From Epiperipatus broadwayi (lineage: Eukaryota; Onychophora; Udeonychophora; Euonychophora; Peripatidae): DNA of 64,000 bases. The notes under the pieces were generated by a model, which was not told the DNA's origin, did no database searches, and saw nothing but the letters and a program-made list of their open reading frames with translations. A program made the translations under genes and the position numbers. Shown here one piece after another: positions 46,834 to 56,639 of the stretch. The stretch is from contig JAQFVV010006305.1 of assembly GCA_028023455.1 (NCBI GenBank), forward strand, positions 2,287,001 through 2,351,000. Reading direction: 5' to 3'. Every line of letters starts with the position of its first letter. The stretch's first letter is position 1.

Positions 46834-46940
46834 AGACCAATATCAATAACGAATCTCAATCTGTTGTCAAAGCAACTCCCTCCACTTTTATTGTTAAAAG
46901 GAGGTTGCCTTGACAACAGATTGAGATTGTTGATTGGTCT
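46834..46940. repeat. Short hairpin element (~45-bp arms)
   Basis: AATCTCAATCTGTTGTCAA on the left pairs with TTGACAACAGATTGAGATT on the right, extending outward to AGACCAAT/ATTGGTCT with small mismatches. It lies in the QTRT2 intron, just after the start-codon exon. No flanking duplication was found. Confidence 0.55.
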
Positions 46941-48801
46941 AGTTTAATTAAATGTTGACTGAGTTTAATGAATTCAAAAATATTTTTTTGTATCAGTGAC
47001 ATGTTCATGGAAGCTAAGGGAGAAGAATCATTTGGTTTAAAATATTGACTTTTGCTACACAAATGATTAACAGCCAAAAATTTAATTAATTCATTAATTT
47101 AAAAAAAAAACCCACAACAAATAATTTTGACAAAGAAATACCATTTATTACATAAAAGGTTACATGATAAACGCAATAAGATAAAATGTTAATTTATCAA
47201 CAAGTCATATGAGGTAAAAAGAAAAATTAAAGAAAGGAATTCTCTGTCCTGGATTAGAAATTTTAAATTTTCCTATTAATTTAATAGCAGTCTTAATTTG
47301 AAATAATGCAATTACAAATCTTTTTATTTTGTCAATATCCTCATTCCAATCTGAGTACGAGTAAAGAGCAATTAAAATTAGAATTAGGTTCCAAATGGCC
47401 TAGAATTTATTCTGTAGCTATTTATTATTAGTCAGTAAATGAATATTTAATTATTAGCTAAAGTTAAAAAAACCCTAAATCTTCATAACCTTACAATTGA
47501 CTATCCTGATGAGTAATCTTTCTTCTTTATTGTTAAATTTTATGGCACAGTTAGAGAAATCTTTGCCTTGCAGTATGTTTTAACCTTTAACTTACATATA
47601 ATGAAACTACCAGGGATCTTGTGATCTTTTTAAAACATATAAAAAGCAGCAGAAACCTATATTTAAATATATGTATAAGGGTAGAATATAATGTACAGAG
47701 TTAGAGATAAAAATTTATGGAAATATAAATTATATAAAGAGCAAAGAGCTCAAAGAAATAGAAATAATTTAATAAATATTAATTTATTAGGGGAGGGAAC
47801 TATTTGAAATATATTCTTTTTGTCATAACTTAATTACATGTAAAATGGAATAATAATATAAAAGTTATATTTGTAATATAATATAGTTGGATGTGCATAT
47901 ATTACATACATTAATTAACAGTTAAGAAATAATGGAAATAAATATTCCAAGAAATAAATTATATTAAATGCAGGAGATAACTTATTTTTAAATTTTTTTA
48001 TTTTTCTAAAATTGTTAGCCAAATCTTATTGAAAATTTTAAGAAAAGAAATAATTTAGTATCAAAAGATGTTGATAAATATCTTAATTACTGAAGACTAT
48101 ATTGCAAGTTATCATGTTTTGGAAAACATCACAATAAAAAAAAGCTTTCTAGTTAATTAAAGAAAGCAAGATTATGTAATAGACAAACTATGATTTTAGT
48201 TTATCTAATTATTAATTAGATTTTTGCCACTTTTTGCATTAAAAGCAAACCATTGATAGAAAGACAATCACTTCTTAGTTATTTGAAATAATCAAGAAAA
48301 AGCATCAAGTTTGCTGAAGACTGATATACTTAATACTCACATTATTGATAATAAGATTACCATGATTAATTAAAGCAAATTAATATTTGAGTTCGAAGAT
48401 TCCTTTCAATCATGTAATCTCAAGAGAGAGAAAGACACTTAGCTATAAGTCAGTTAAAGGACCTCCATAAAATATCAATTAAATTTTCAGACTGCTTGTT
48501 GATTTTTAAAATGGAATTATAAAGTAGATGACAAAGTATTAATATATGATATAGGTAACTGGATGAAAACCTGCAATTGATTAAAAAAAATGGATCAGTT
48601 TGAAAGTGGAGGTACAAATCTATTCGACTACATTTAACATGTCTTACCATTAGACAAATGAACAATGATGACATATCTAATTATATGTGTATAAACTATA
48701 TAGATAGTTAAATAAAGGTGAAATTTTTTTTTTAGAAATTAAATAGTTTTTATCTAAAGTTAACAAATTCTATTTAAATACTATGTATATATATTTTTTA
48801 G
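46941..48801. other. QTRT2 intron, unassigned
   Basis: AT-rich sequence in which nothing is recognised. Confidence 0.3.
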
Positions 48802-48865
48802 AATGAAGAATACAAAAGTTTTACAGAAATATGCACGTGGAATTAGTTCATTCATTGGCGCACAG
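48802..48865 (+). CDS. QTRT2: QTRT2 second coding exon
   Basis: This is a 64-nt exon with acceptor TATTTTTTAG and donor GTAACT. Its first base completes the Leu codon left open by the previous exon. The 21 codons that follow, MKNTKVLQKYARGISSFIGA and Q, match the family segment ...VL..Y..GI..FIG.., which precedes the first part of the TGT fold. It ends in phase 0. The 2.1-kb intron before it contains only a small hairpin. The following exons, beginning with the conserved Y/L-C-S-x-x-D-P region, were not found before position 64000, so the gene must be long or its next exons were too diverged for me to see. Confidence 0.85.
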
Positions 48866-49374
48866 GTAACTAATCTTTTATTGCCCATCATGAAATTAAT
48901 ATAAATAAATATTAATATTTGTGCAGATTTTGAATGAAAAATATGCATTGCATGTTTGTACATTTTTTAAGAGAAATAAATTATTACATGATTTATTTCC
49001 TTCACTGAATTATTAATAAATCCATTTAAATATTATTTTCCTTCTTACATTTCAGCTATTTTATATGGACTTATTAAAGTTTTAAAAAGTATATATGAAA
49101 AAATCCTTAAAGATATTTTCATTTAATAAATCATAATTATATGTTAAACTTTCAAAAAAATATTTTTCATTTTGCTTACAAAACTTCTAATATATATATC
49201 TCTCCATTATTAACAATTGACTTAGTAATGAATATTCTTAAAAAGAAAACAATAGTTTTAAGGAATATCAATTATGTATACATCTTCTCTTTAACAATTA
49301 CATTTTTGAATTTAATTAACAGCATTTTATCCTCTTCTCTTTTTCTAAACTTCTTTTAAACCGTAGGCATTCAA

Positions 49375-49735
49375 ACAGTGAGGATTGCCAATTCCTCTAC
49401 AAGCTTTATGATAAATGCTTAGCCAGAGCCAGCACTTAAAATATCTCTGTCAGGAACCCCTCCCCAAACCCCTGACCATGGTTTCGTGCTTTGGCACTCC
49501 TCAGAGAGGTGTCAACCTACCCTGACACCTCTCTGAGGAGTGCCAAAGCACGAAACCATGGTCAGGGGTTTGGGGAGGGGTTCCTGACAGAGATATTTTA
49601 AGTGCTGGCTCTGGCTAAGCATTTATCATAAAGCTTGTAGAGGAATTGGCAATCCTCACTGTTTATAACTTACAAGCTTAAGAGATAGGGTCATGTGATC
49701 TATGAATTGATCTATGACTTTTATTTTGACTATTT
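49375..49735 (-). mobile_element. Head-plus-hairpin element G (family 1), perfect 142-bp arms
   Basis: The element is flanked by an exact 12-bp duplication, GTAGGCATTCAA, at 49363-49374 and 49736-49747. Read on the minus strand it starts with a 71-base unpaired head containing ATCACATGACCCTATCTCT, homologous to the head of elements C and H. After TATAAACA comes a hairpin whose arms (49373-49514 and 49523-49664) are perfectly complementary over 142 bp around an 8-base loop. The arms are about half GC, in sharp contrast to the AT-rich surroundings, and encode nothing. The perfect pairing indicates a recent insertion or ongoing arm correction. It lies downstream of QTRT2 exon 48802-48865. Confidence 0.85.
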
Positions 49736-49747
49736 GTAGGCATTCAA

Positions 49748-50679
49748 GTTTTACAAAAACACTTCTACAACAATTAATCCTATTTTAAAAATGTCAAAAT
49801 ATAATTAAAATGATATTTATTAAATGATTTTATTTAATTAAAATTTCGGTCTGTTTATTTATTTATTTGAATCAAATCTTGACGGATTTTAACATACTTC
49901 TCTTAAACAGATTTTTTTTTTTCAAATTTTGTACGTGTTAGATATCAATGCCAATGCAATATTTCAGCATTAACTAATCAGTTGTCCAATCTAACAATAT
50001 TGGCAGGCCAAATTTTAAACTGTGTTGATATCAATTTACTAAGTTTTCAGTGATGTTCAATAGATGGCGATATTTTTTATAAGTATACTTTCAATAAATT
50101 TTATCTTTAAAGAATGTCTACAATTAAAATAGAAAGAAAAAGAAATAAAGGATGAAATCTTAATTTCTCTTGATTATTTAATTAAAACTTGCTTTTTTTA
50201 AACACTGTTTTCATAAACGTAAAAATTATTAAATGATTTTTATTGTATGAATTTCATTTTCAAATACTATAAATATGGTGATATTGTTTACAATCTCAGT
50301 TTTTAAATTTGAATATGAATAGTTACAAGAAATCCATTGTAAAATATCTGAATATTAAAAAATGAAAAATAATATGTAAAATATTTTATAAAAAAATACT
50401 TATTTGATTTGATGATTAATATATTAAAAACCAAAAAATATTTTTTTTCTTTAATCACAATTTTGTTTGTTACATTTAATTTGAAATATAAGCATGGGGC
50501 ATCTATAAAAATGCACTAAAAACCAGATTTATTCAGTAACAATTTTTATATTGTGTTTATTATAAAATATTTTATATATAGATTATTATTTTTCTTAACT
50601 GAAGTAAATGAAAGACTTATTTTTTATAATAGTAAAACATAATAGACATAGAATGCTAATATTAATTATTGATAAACCT
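49748..50679. other. AT-rich sequence, nothing recognised
   Basis: Probably QTRT2 intron. No coding or repeat structure is visible. Confidence 0.3.
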
Positions 50680-52080
50680 AGACTGTTTTCTCCAAGTACT
50701 TCTACATCTAGTTCTGAAAAGCTCATAGATATCATTCCTTTCTGAAGGATATCTCTTACCTTTGTCATCTTCTATATTTATTTCACTCATTCTCCAGAGT
50801 GTTTTTTATCATATCGTTCATAATTTTTTTTTACTTAAGCACATGTCTAATTCATTTTTCATTTTTTTAAATACATTTTTTTATGCATATTTAAACAGCT
50901 GCTCAACTGCCATTAGTAAAATTTTATTTTCTCTATTTATTTTCATTATTTCACTTTTAGTTAGTTGCATTTATTTTCATCCTAAATTTAGACAAGTTTA
51001 ATCTGTTCTATTTAGCATTAGAATAAGTTCATCTCACTATATGCAAATACTGTCCTATTAGCAAATATTATATGAGTTTGTCTTCCTCTGACTTACTTTT
51101 GTCTCTTTTAAAAAATATTCATTTATCAGCAAGTATTAAAGGAGAAAAGCAGTATCTTTATTTTTTCTATATATATTTATGTTAAAAGAATATTCTATAT
51201 ATATTTATGTTAAAAGAATGTCATTTAATCTGATAAATGACTTCTGATTACACATATTTAATAATATTCCTCTCTTCTCTCAATCTTCACAACAAAAGCC
51301 TTTTCAAGACTTACCAAAATCTATATAATTTTTTTTCTACATAGACAGTATATTATTTTTGTCTTTGTATCTTTTTTCAATTTCAAACATGCTCTTTGTG
51401 CTTTAATGCAGTAGAAAAATAGCAAATTCTAAAACTGAAAGTTCTTCAATTATAACTTCTGAGAAATAAATCATTTGATTATTTATTTTTTAAGTTCAAA
51501 CCTTTCTTCAGATAAAAACATAGCCAATCCATTAGAAATATATTTATTTAAATTCTCAATAATATTCTAGCACCCATGAACAGTTGAATTATTTAATGTA
51601 GAATTTTATTGCATTAGGCTTTTCTCTAATGGAATTGTAATTGTTTAAATAAATTAACTGGCCATTCTTCTGGATCATAAAGTACTTTACAAACATCAAT
51701 GCATCACTATAAAACCTTTTTTCACTTTGGTCTTCAGCAATTCATTCAGAATTTTAATTCCCTGATTTTTCTGAACTTCATATGTCTGTTGCTTTTATAG
51801 CTTTTTTTTTTTTTATTATTGCAGAATCCATTTCATTTTATCTACCACACTTTTTTTTACTTAATATAAATAAAGAATTATTAATTTTTGCATACATGTC
51901 TAGAAGCCAGATTCTTGCTGTCCAGATAGCATGATGTTAGAAATTCTACCCTAGTAAAAACTACAATTACTAAATTTAATTATTAGTATTTAATATCACC
52001 CTAGACAATTGATTACATTATTAATAGAATATATACAATTTACAGTATATACATGAACTCAAAGGCATGCAGAAATGATA
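50680..52080 (-). pseudogene. Possible degenerate LINE reverse transcriptase
   Basis: The minus strand shows isolated RT-like pieces, the best being SLEKAFVVKIERREEYY at about 51255-51305. It resembles the palm-A motif (D.EKAFD.V.R..). Stops are frequent and other motifs cannot be anchored. The region 51160-51220 also holds a tandem duplication of ~27 bp (TTCTATATATATTTATG twice). Confidence 0.3.
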
Positions 52081-52866
52081 ATAAAGATCTATATGACTTG
52101 TTCAGTCCCTAGGCTTACTTTTTACATGTTCGTTTGCAAGTTCTCCACAATAGAAACGTAAGGTATGGACAGTGACATCCAGCACTGAGGTTAAAAGTCC
52201 ATTTGCACATATGAAACTTCTTCACATGAGTGAGTCTCTTTTTGCAATTGGCTGGGATAGATTAATTATCCAATTTCTTCTCGTCTGACTGGTTCCTATT
52301 TTTGATCTCGCCGATAAGATAATTAATTAATTTATTCATGATATATCCTTGACAGTGGAATTTTGCTTCTAATTAGTTCTATTGACTTATTTTTAGATTT
52401 TTGAGTGGTTACTAATGACTGAATCTGGAACTCATACTTATTTAATTATTTTAGGTCCATATATATATATTGAAGGAATTTTATTACTTATCTCTAGAGA
52501 TTTAAATAATTATTATTTCACTCTACTTAGGAATTAATCTTTTCTGATTTCATTTTATTATCTATTATTTTTTAAGTTTTACTAATCTTTGAAATACTAG
52601 ATTTTAATTTAATGAGTCATCATCATCAACAACCATTATCAATCCACTGCAGGATGAAGGTCTGTCCAAGTTCAATCCATCTTTTCCTATCTTTAGCTTC
52701 ACTTCTCCACATCACCCCTGCACCCTTTTTTAATTCATCCATCCATCTCACATGTGGTCTCTTTCTGGGTCTTTTACAATCTCTTGGAATCCAGTTTAAA
52801 ATTTCAATTGTTCATCTGTTATCATCTCTTCTAATAGTATGTCCAGCCCAACTCCACTTCAGTCTT

Positions 52867-53475
52867 TTAAATTTTTTCAGTGAGGTCAGTAACACCTGTT
52901 TGTTCTCTTACCCATACATTGCGTTTTCGATCTCTTCTTGTTACTCCCAACATGCATCTCTCCATACTTCTTAGAGTGGTATGAAGTCTCTGTATTACTC
53001 TTCTATTAAGTGTCCAAGTCTCAGACCCATAAGTAAGAACTGACAAAACACATTTATTAAAAACCTTCCTTTTCAAACACATAAGCATATTTCCTTTTAG
53101 TGTCAAGTTATTTCTACCAAAAGCAATCCAACCAAGTTTAATTCTATGATTAATTTCATCCATTATGTTTCCATCTGCATTAATAATCTGACCAAGGTAT
53201 TTGTAACTGTTAACTTCTTCTAACTCATCATAATCAATCTTTATTTTCATATTTTGAGAAAATCTATTAATCATTACTTTAGTCTTTTTAACATTTATCT
53301 TTAGTCTTACTTTCCTACTTTCATTTGATAACTCCTGCAACATTTCCTGTAGCTCTAAAGCATTATTTGCAAAAACAATTACATCATCTGCAAAATCTAA
53401 ATGACTTAAATAATCTCCATTTACTTTCACCCCTTTAGCTTCCCATTTTAATCCACAAAATACTTCTTGCAGCAC
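52867..53475 (-). pseudogene. RTE copy c: RT catalytic motif to C-terminal tail
   Basis: The 202-codon frame contains LDFADDVIVFANN with the catalytic DD, then KINVKKTKVMINRFSQNMKI and the thumb motif SYKYLGQIINADGNIMDEI. It continues with FNKCVLSVLTYGSETWTLNR and MLGVTRRDRKRNVWVREQ. A one-base insertion in an A-run just before KRLKWSW causes the stop. This frame keeps the segment deleted in copy b, so it shows what was lost there. Confidence 0.85.
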
Positions 53476-53609
53476 TGCTGTAAAACGTTTTGGAGATATG
53501 GAGTCACTCTGTCTTACACCCTTTTCAATGTTGATTTTCCTACTATCATTATGTAATCTAATTGTTGCTGTTGCATTTTTATAAATATTTTTTAAAATAT
53601 GACAATATC

Positions 53610-54068
53610 ACTAAACATCACATGATCACCATCTCTATACTAGCACATAATTGTTGTAAACAAAGCAAAACTCTCCTACAGTAATGCTACCCTGTGACAA
53701 ACAGAGTAATCAATGGATGCCAGAAGGCTTGTGCATAAAATCCCTATCTAGTGCTTACTCATCCAATATCTCCAGACTAGTTCCTGGCTTGTGGCCATCA
53801 TCAGTGAGGAGCTAGGTGCAGTGCTCTCAGATCCAAGGCTCCTCACTGATGATGGCCATAAGCCTTCTGGCATCCATTGATTACTCTGTAGGTGCAGTGC
53901 TCTCAGATCCAAGGCTCCTCACTGATGATGGCCACAAGCCAGAAACTAGTCTGGGGATATTGTATGAGTAAGCACTAGATAGGGATTTTATGCACAAGCC
54001 TTCTGGCATCCATTGATTACTCTGTTTGGCACAGGGTGGCACTACTGTATAGAGAGTTTTGGCTTTGT
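53610..54068 (+). mobile_element. Head-plus-hairpin element H (family 1, long form), inserted in RTE copy c
   Basis: The RTE sequence ATATGACAATATC is duplicated exactly on both sides (53597-53609 and 54069-54081, 13 bp), and the uninterrupted RTE copy b shows the empty site. The element starts ACTAAACATCACATGATCACC, 8 bases longer at its head than element C. After TTGTAAACA it becomes a long hairpin ending GAGAGTTTTGGCTTTGT. The arms include AATCAATGGATGCCAGAAGG and GCACTAGATAGGGATTTTAT-type blocks shared with element C. The centre also holds a block (GGTGCAGTGCTCTCAGATCC, then AAGGCTCCTCACTGATGATG) present twice in direct order. It looks like the longer relative of C. Confidence 0.85.
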
Positions 54069-54081
54069 ATATGACAATATC

Positions 54082-54556
54082 CTGGATCTACACCTTGATG
54101 ATCCAATGCTTTAATCACTGAAGAAATGTTTATAGAATCAAATGCCTTTTCATAATCTACAAATCTTAAGCATAATGCCAACTCATATTCATTTGTTCTT
54201 TCTATAACTTCTCTCAATACCTGGATATGATCTACTGTACTAAAACCACTTTTAAATCCAGCTTGTTCTCTTGGTTGGTGGAAATCCAGTGTTTTCTGTA
54301 GACGAGTTGTAATTATATTAGTAGAAATTTTGTATAAAACTGATAAAAGACTGATAGGTCTGTAATTTCTAATATCTTCTTTATCACCTTTTTTAAATAT
54401 TAATATTAATACTGCATTCTTCCAATCATCTGGTACATCTTTATCAATTCCATCATTGCTTGGAGCTTTCCATTTCTTCATAAATTTAATTGCATGTCTC
54501 ACTTCCTCATTCAAAATTCTGGGCAATATGGAAGATATAATAGGTATAGGAGGCAC
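54082..54556 (-). pseudogene. RTE copy c: RT fingers and palm up to the hairpin insertion
   Basis: The frame reads from PPIPIISSILPRILNEEVRH through FKKGDKEDIRNYRPISLL, QAGFKSGFSTVDHIQVL and FVDYEKAFDSI to GYCHI, where the hairpin element begins. Between KAPSNDGI and DKDVPDDWK about 26 codons present in copy b are deleted in frame. The open frame continues a few codons into the inserted hairpin, but that part is not LINE sequence. Confidence 0.85.
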
Positions 54557-54583
54557 TTGTTCTTTACTACTATATAATTCTTG

Positions 54584-55279
54584 TTAGAAGTCTTCTACAC
54601 ATTTCATGATGTCATCTCTCTTTTTAGTAATAATGCCATCTTTTTTTCTTATTGCAGATATAAATTTCCTACCAATACCAAGATGTTGCTTTACACTTTT
54701 TAGACTTTTATTCTCTTCTACAGCTTTCCTTGCTAGTTCACAATTATACTTTCTTATATCATTTTCAACTCTTTTCTGCACCATTTTACAAAATTCGAGA
54801 TATTCAATCTTTTTTAATGCATCATTGTTGTATATCCTCATATTCCTTCTTTTCTTCATAAATTTTCTAGTCTCAGTATAAATTTTATTGGTCAATTGCT
54901 GCTCTTTTCTACCAGCTATCTTTGTTGCAGTTTTTAAAAGTGTATCAGTTATTTTCCTATTAATGTCGTTCAAATCTGAATCATGTTCAAATTCTACTAA
55001 TACTTGAAACCGATTTGTAAGTTCTAATTTAAATTTATTAGAATGTTTCTGAAGAGTAGGAATATCAACTGTAAATATTGTTTTTCTTAATAATTTTTGT
55101 CTCTCTAGTTTTGCATTAACATGTATCTTACATCTTACTAATCGATGATCACTTCCTGTGTTAAATTTATTAAGAACATTAGAATCTTGAAATATGTATT
55201 TTCTGTTAGTCATAATCCAATTCTGCTGTACCTTCATTTGGATGCTTCCATGTCCATTTCCTTTTAATATTTTTCTCAA
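54584..55279 (-). pseudogene. RTE copy c: end of endonuclease and linker
   Basis: The frame contains NWIMTNRKYIFQDSNVL and NTGSDHRLVRCKI, the last endonuclease motif with the catalytic SDH. A Lys/Arg-rich linker follows, ending KKRDDIMKCVEDF. A TAA directly follows where copy b has a sense codon (F-Y-Q-E-L-Y becomes F-stop-Q-E-L-Y). The first ~20 residues are out of frame with the native protein because of two nearby indels, one in the T-run at ~55280. Confidence 0.8.
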
Positions 55280-55851
55280 AAAAAGAATTCATAATATAAA
55301 GTTTTTGTTGTTTCTGCAAACTCCACAAGTCTATGTCCTCTCTCATTTCTATTACCATAACCAAAATTACCTACAGAATTTTCATCTTTCATTTGTTTAC
55401 CAATTCTAGCATTAAAGTGTCCCATAACAATTTTAAAATGTTGTTTACTCTGATCAAAAGCCTTTTGTACATCCATATAAAAATCTTCTATAACTTCATC
55501 ACTATAAGAACTTGTTGGGGCATAAACCTGAATTATCTGCATTTGGTATCTGCTATTAAGTTGTAAAACTAATCTTGCCACTCTGTCTGATACACCATCA
55601 ATCTCCACAAGGTTATTCTTCCATTTTTTATTTATAATGAATCCTACTCCACTTGTATTTCCAATATTTGTGCCTTTATAGTAGAGTATATGTCCACTTT
55701 CTAAATCAATTGTTTCTTCACCTTTTCTTCTAACTTCACAAAGGCCAATAATGTCCCATTTAATATAAGACAGTTCTTCTTCTAACTCTTGCAATCTTCC
55801 TTCACTTGAAAGTGATCTGCAGGTGTAAGTACCTAAATAAAAAGTCATCAT
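55276..55851 (-). pseudogene. RTE copy c: N-terminal APE endonuclease
   Basis: The 191-codon frame starts MMTFYLGTYTCRSLSSEGRL and contains WDIIGLCEVRRKGEE with the catalytic Glu, then GVGFIINKKWKNN, VYAPTSSYSDEV and VMGHFNARIG. The latter corresponds to the GDFNA motif of apurinic-type endonucleases, with Gly-Asp changed to Gly-His. It is terminated early by a frameshift at an 8-base T-run (plus-strand A-run) just before the KWTW region. Confidence 0.85.
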
Positions 55852-55857
55852 GGCAGC

Positions 55858-56639
55858 CTGAGTTATATATATATATTGTGCCCTTATCTATAGGTCATAA
55901 TAAGGTAGAATGGTCAATTGCTAAAAAATTTTAAATTTTAAAATACGTTTGTGTAATATATTGATAATTTTATGATCGATTAGATTTTATAGTACAATTT
56001 AAGGCTGAAAAATACCTGGTATGTAAAAGTGTAATGGATTATTTAAAAAACAGTTAAATAAAGCTTAATTATATCCTTGCTTATGGTTGTAAAAGCTGGC
56101 CATATAAAATAATACAGCTATAAATAGTTAAAAGTATATTAACAATTCAATTGTAATGTTTTAAAACTAATAAATTAAATAAACGCGATATGTAATATTA
56201 TAATTATAATTAATATTCAAATTTAATCTAATATATTTTAAAATAAACTTTGGGATGGTGAGAATTATATTTAGTTCTACATTTTTAAATTATTTTCCAA
56301 ATTTTTATAAAATATATCAGTTTTGGTAATTTAGACCGAGACGTAAATTAAAAAAAAAAAAAAAATCATCTGATAAAGTTAGTAATCATGTGACTGTATA
56401 TTATATACCTTCACACACACGCTTGTTAGAATATAATAATAAAGTTTGTGAATTATAAAACTAAATGTAATTGCTATCTATCGTTAAAGTAAAGGTTAAA
56501 ATATTAAATGTTATTTTAATAATTGTTTTAAAGTTTAAATGATTTTGATAAAACTGTAATTGAGTTTAAAAATACTATTCTAAGTAAGATTTTAAAACAT
56601 GACGTCATAAATTCTTTATTTTAAAAAGTTTAATCTATT
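55858..56639. other. AT-rich sequence, nothing recognised
   Basis: No coding or repeat structure is visible apart from short TA and poly-A runs. Confidence 0.3.

Larger units (their letters stand above)
52617..55857 (-). mobile_element. RTE-type LINE (copy c), near full length
   Basis: This is the longest RTE copy in the window. The 3' end carries the TGATGATGATGA terminus (plus strand TCATCATCATCAACAACC at 52617), and the 5' end lies close to the endonuclease start at ~55851. Without the 459-bp hairpin element inserted at 53610-54068 it would be ~2.8 kb, a normal RTE size with a single APE-RT ORF and no ORF1. It has at least two frameshifts, one nonsense codon, one deletion and one insertion, so it is inactive. 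It serves as the reference for recognising the other four copies. Confidence 0.9.

Noticed and set aside
28962-54068. The head-plus-hairpin elements as Helitrons
   Set aside because: Helitrons insert between A and T without target duplication and end in CTRR after a small hairpin. These have 11-14-bp duplications, and their hairpin reaches the very end.
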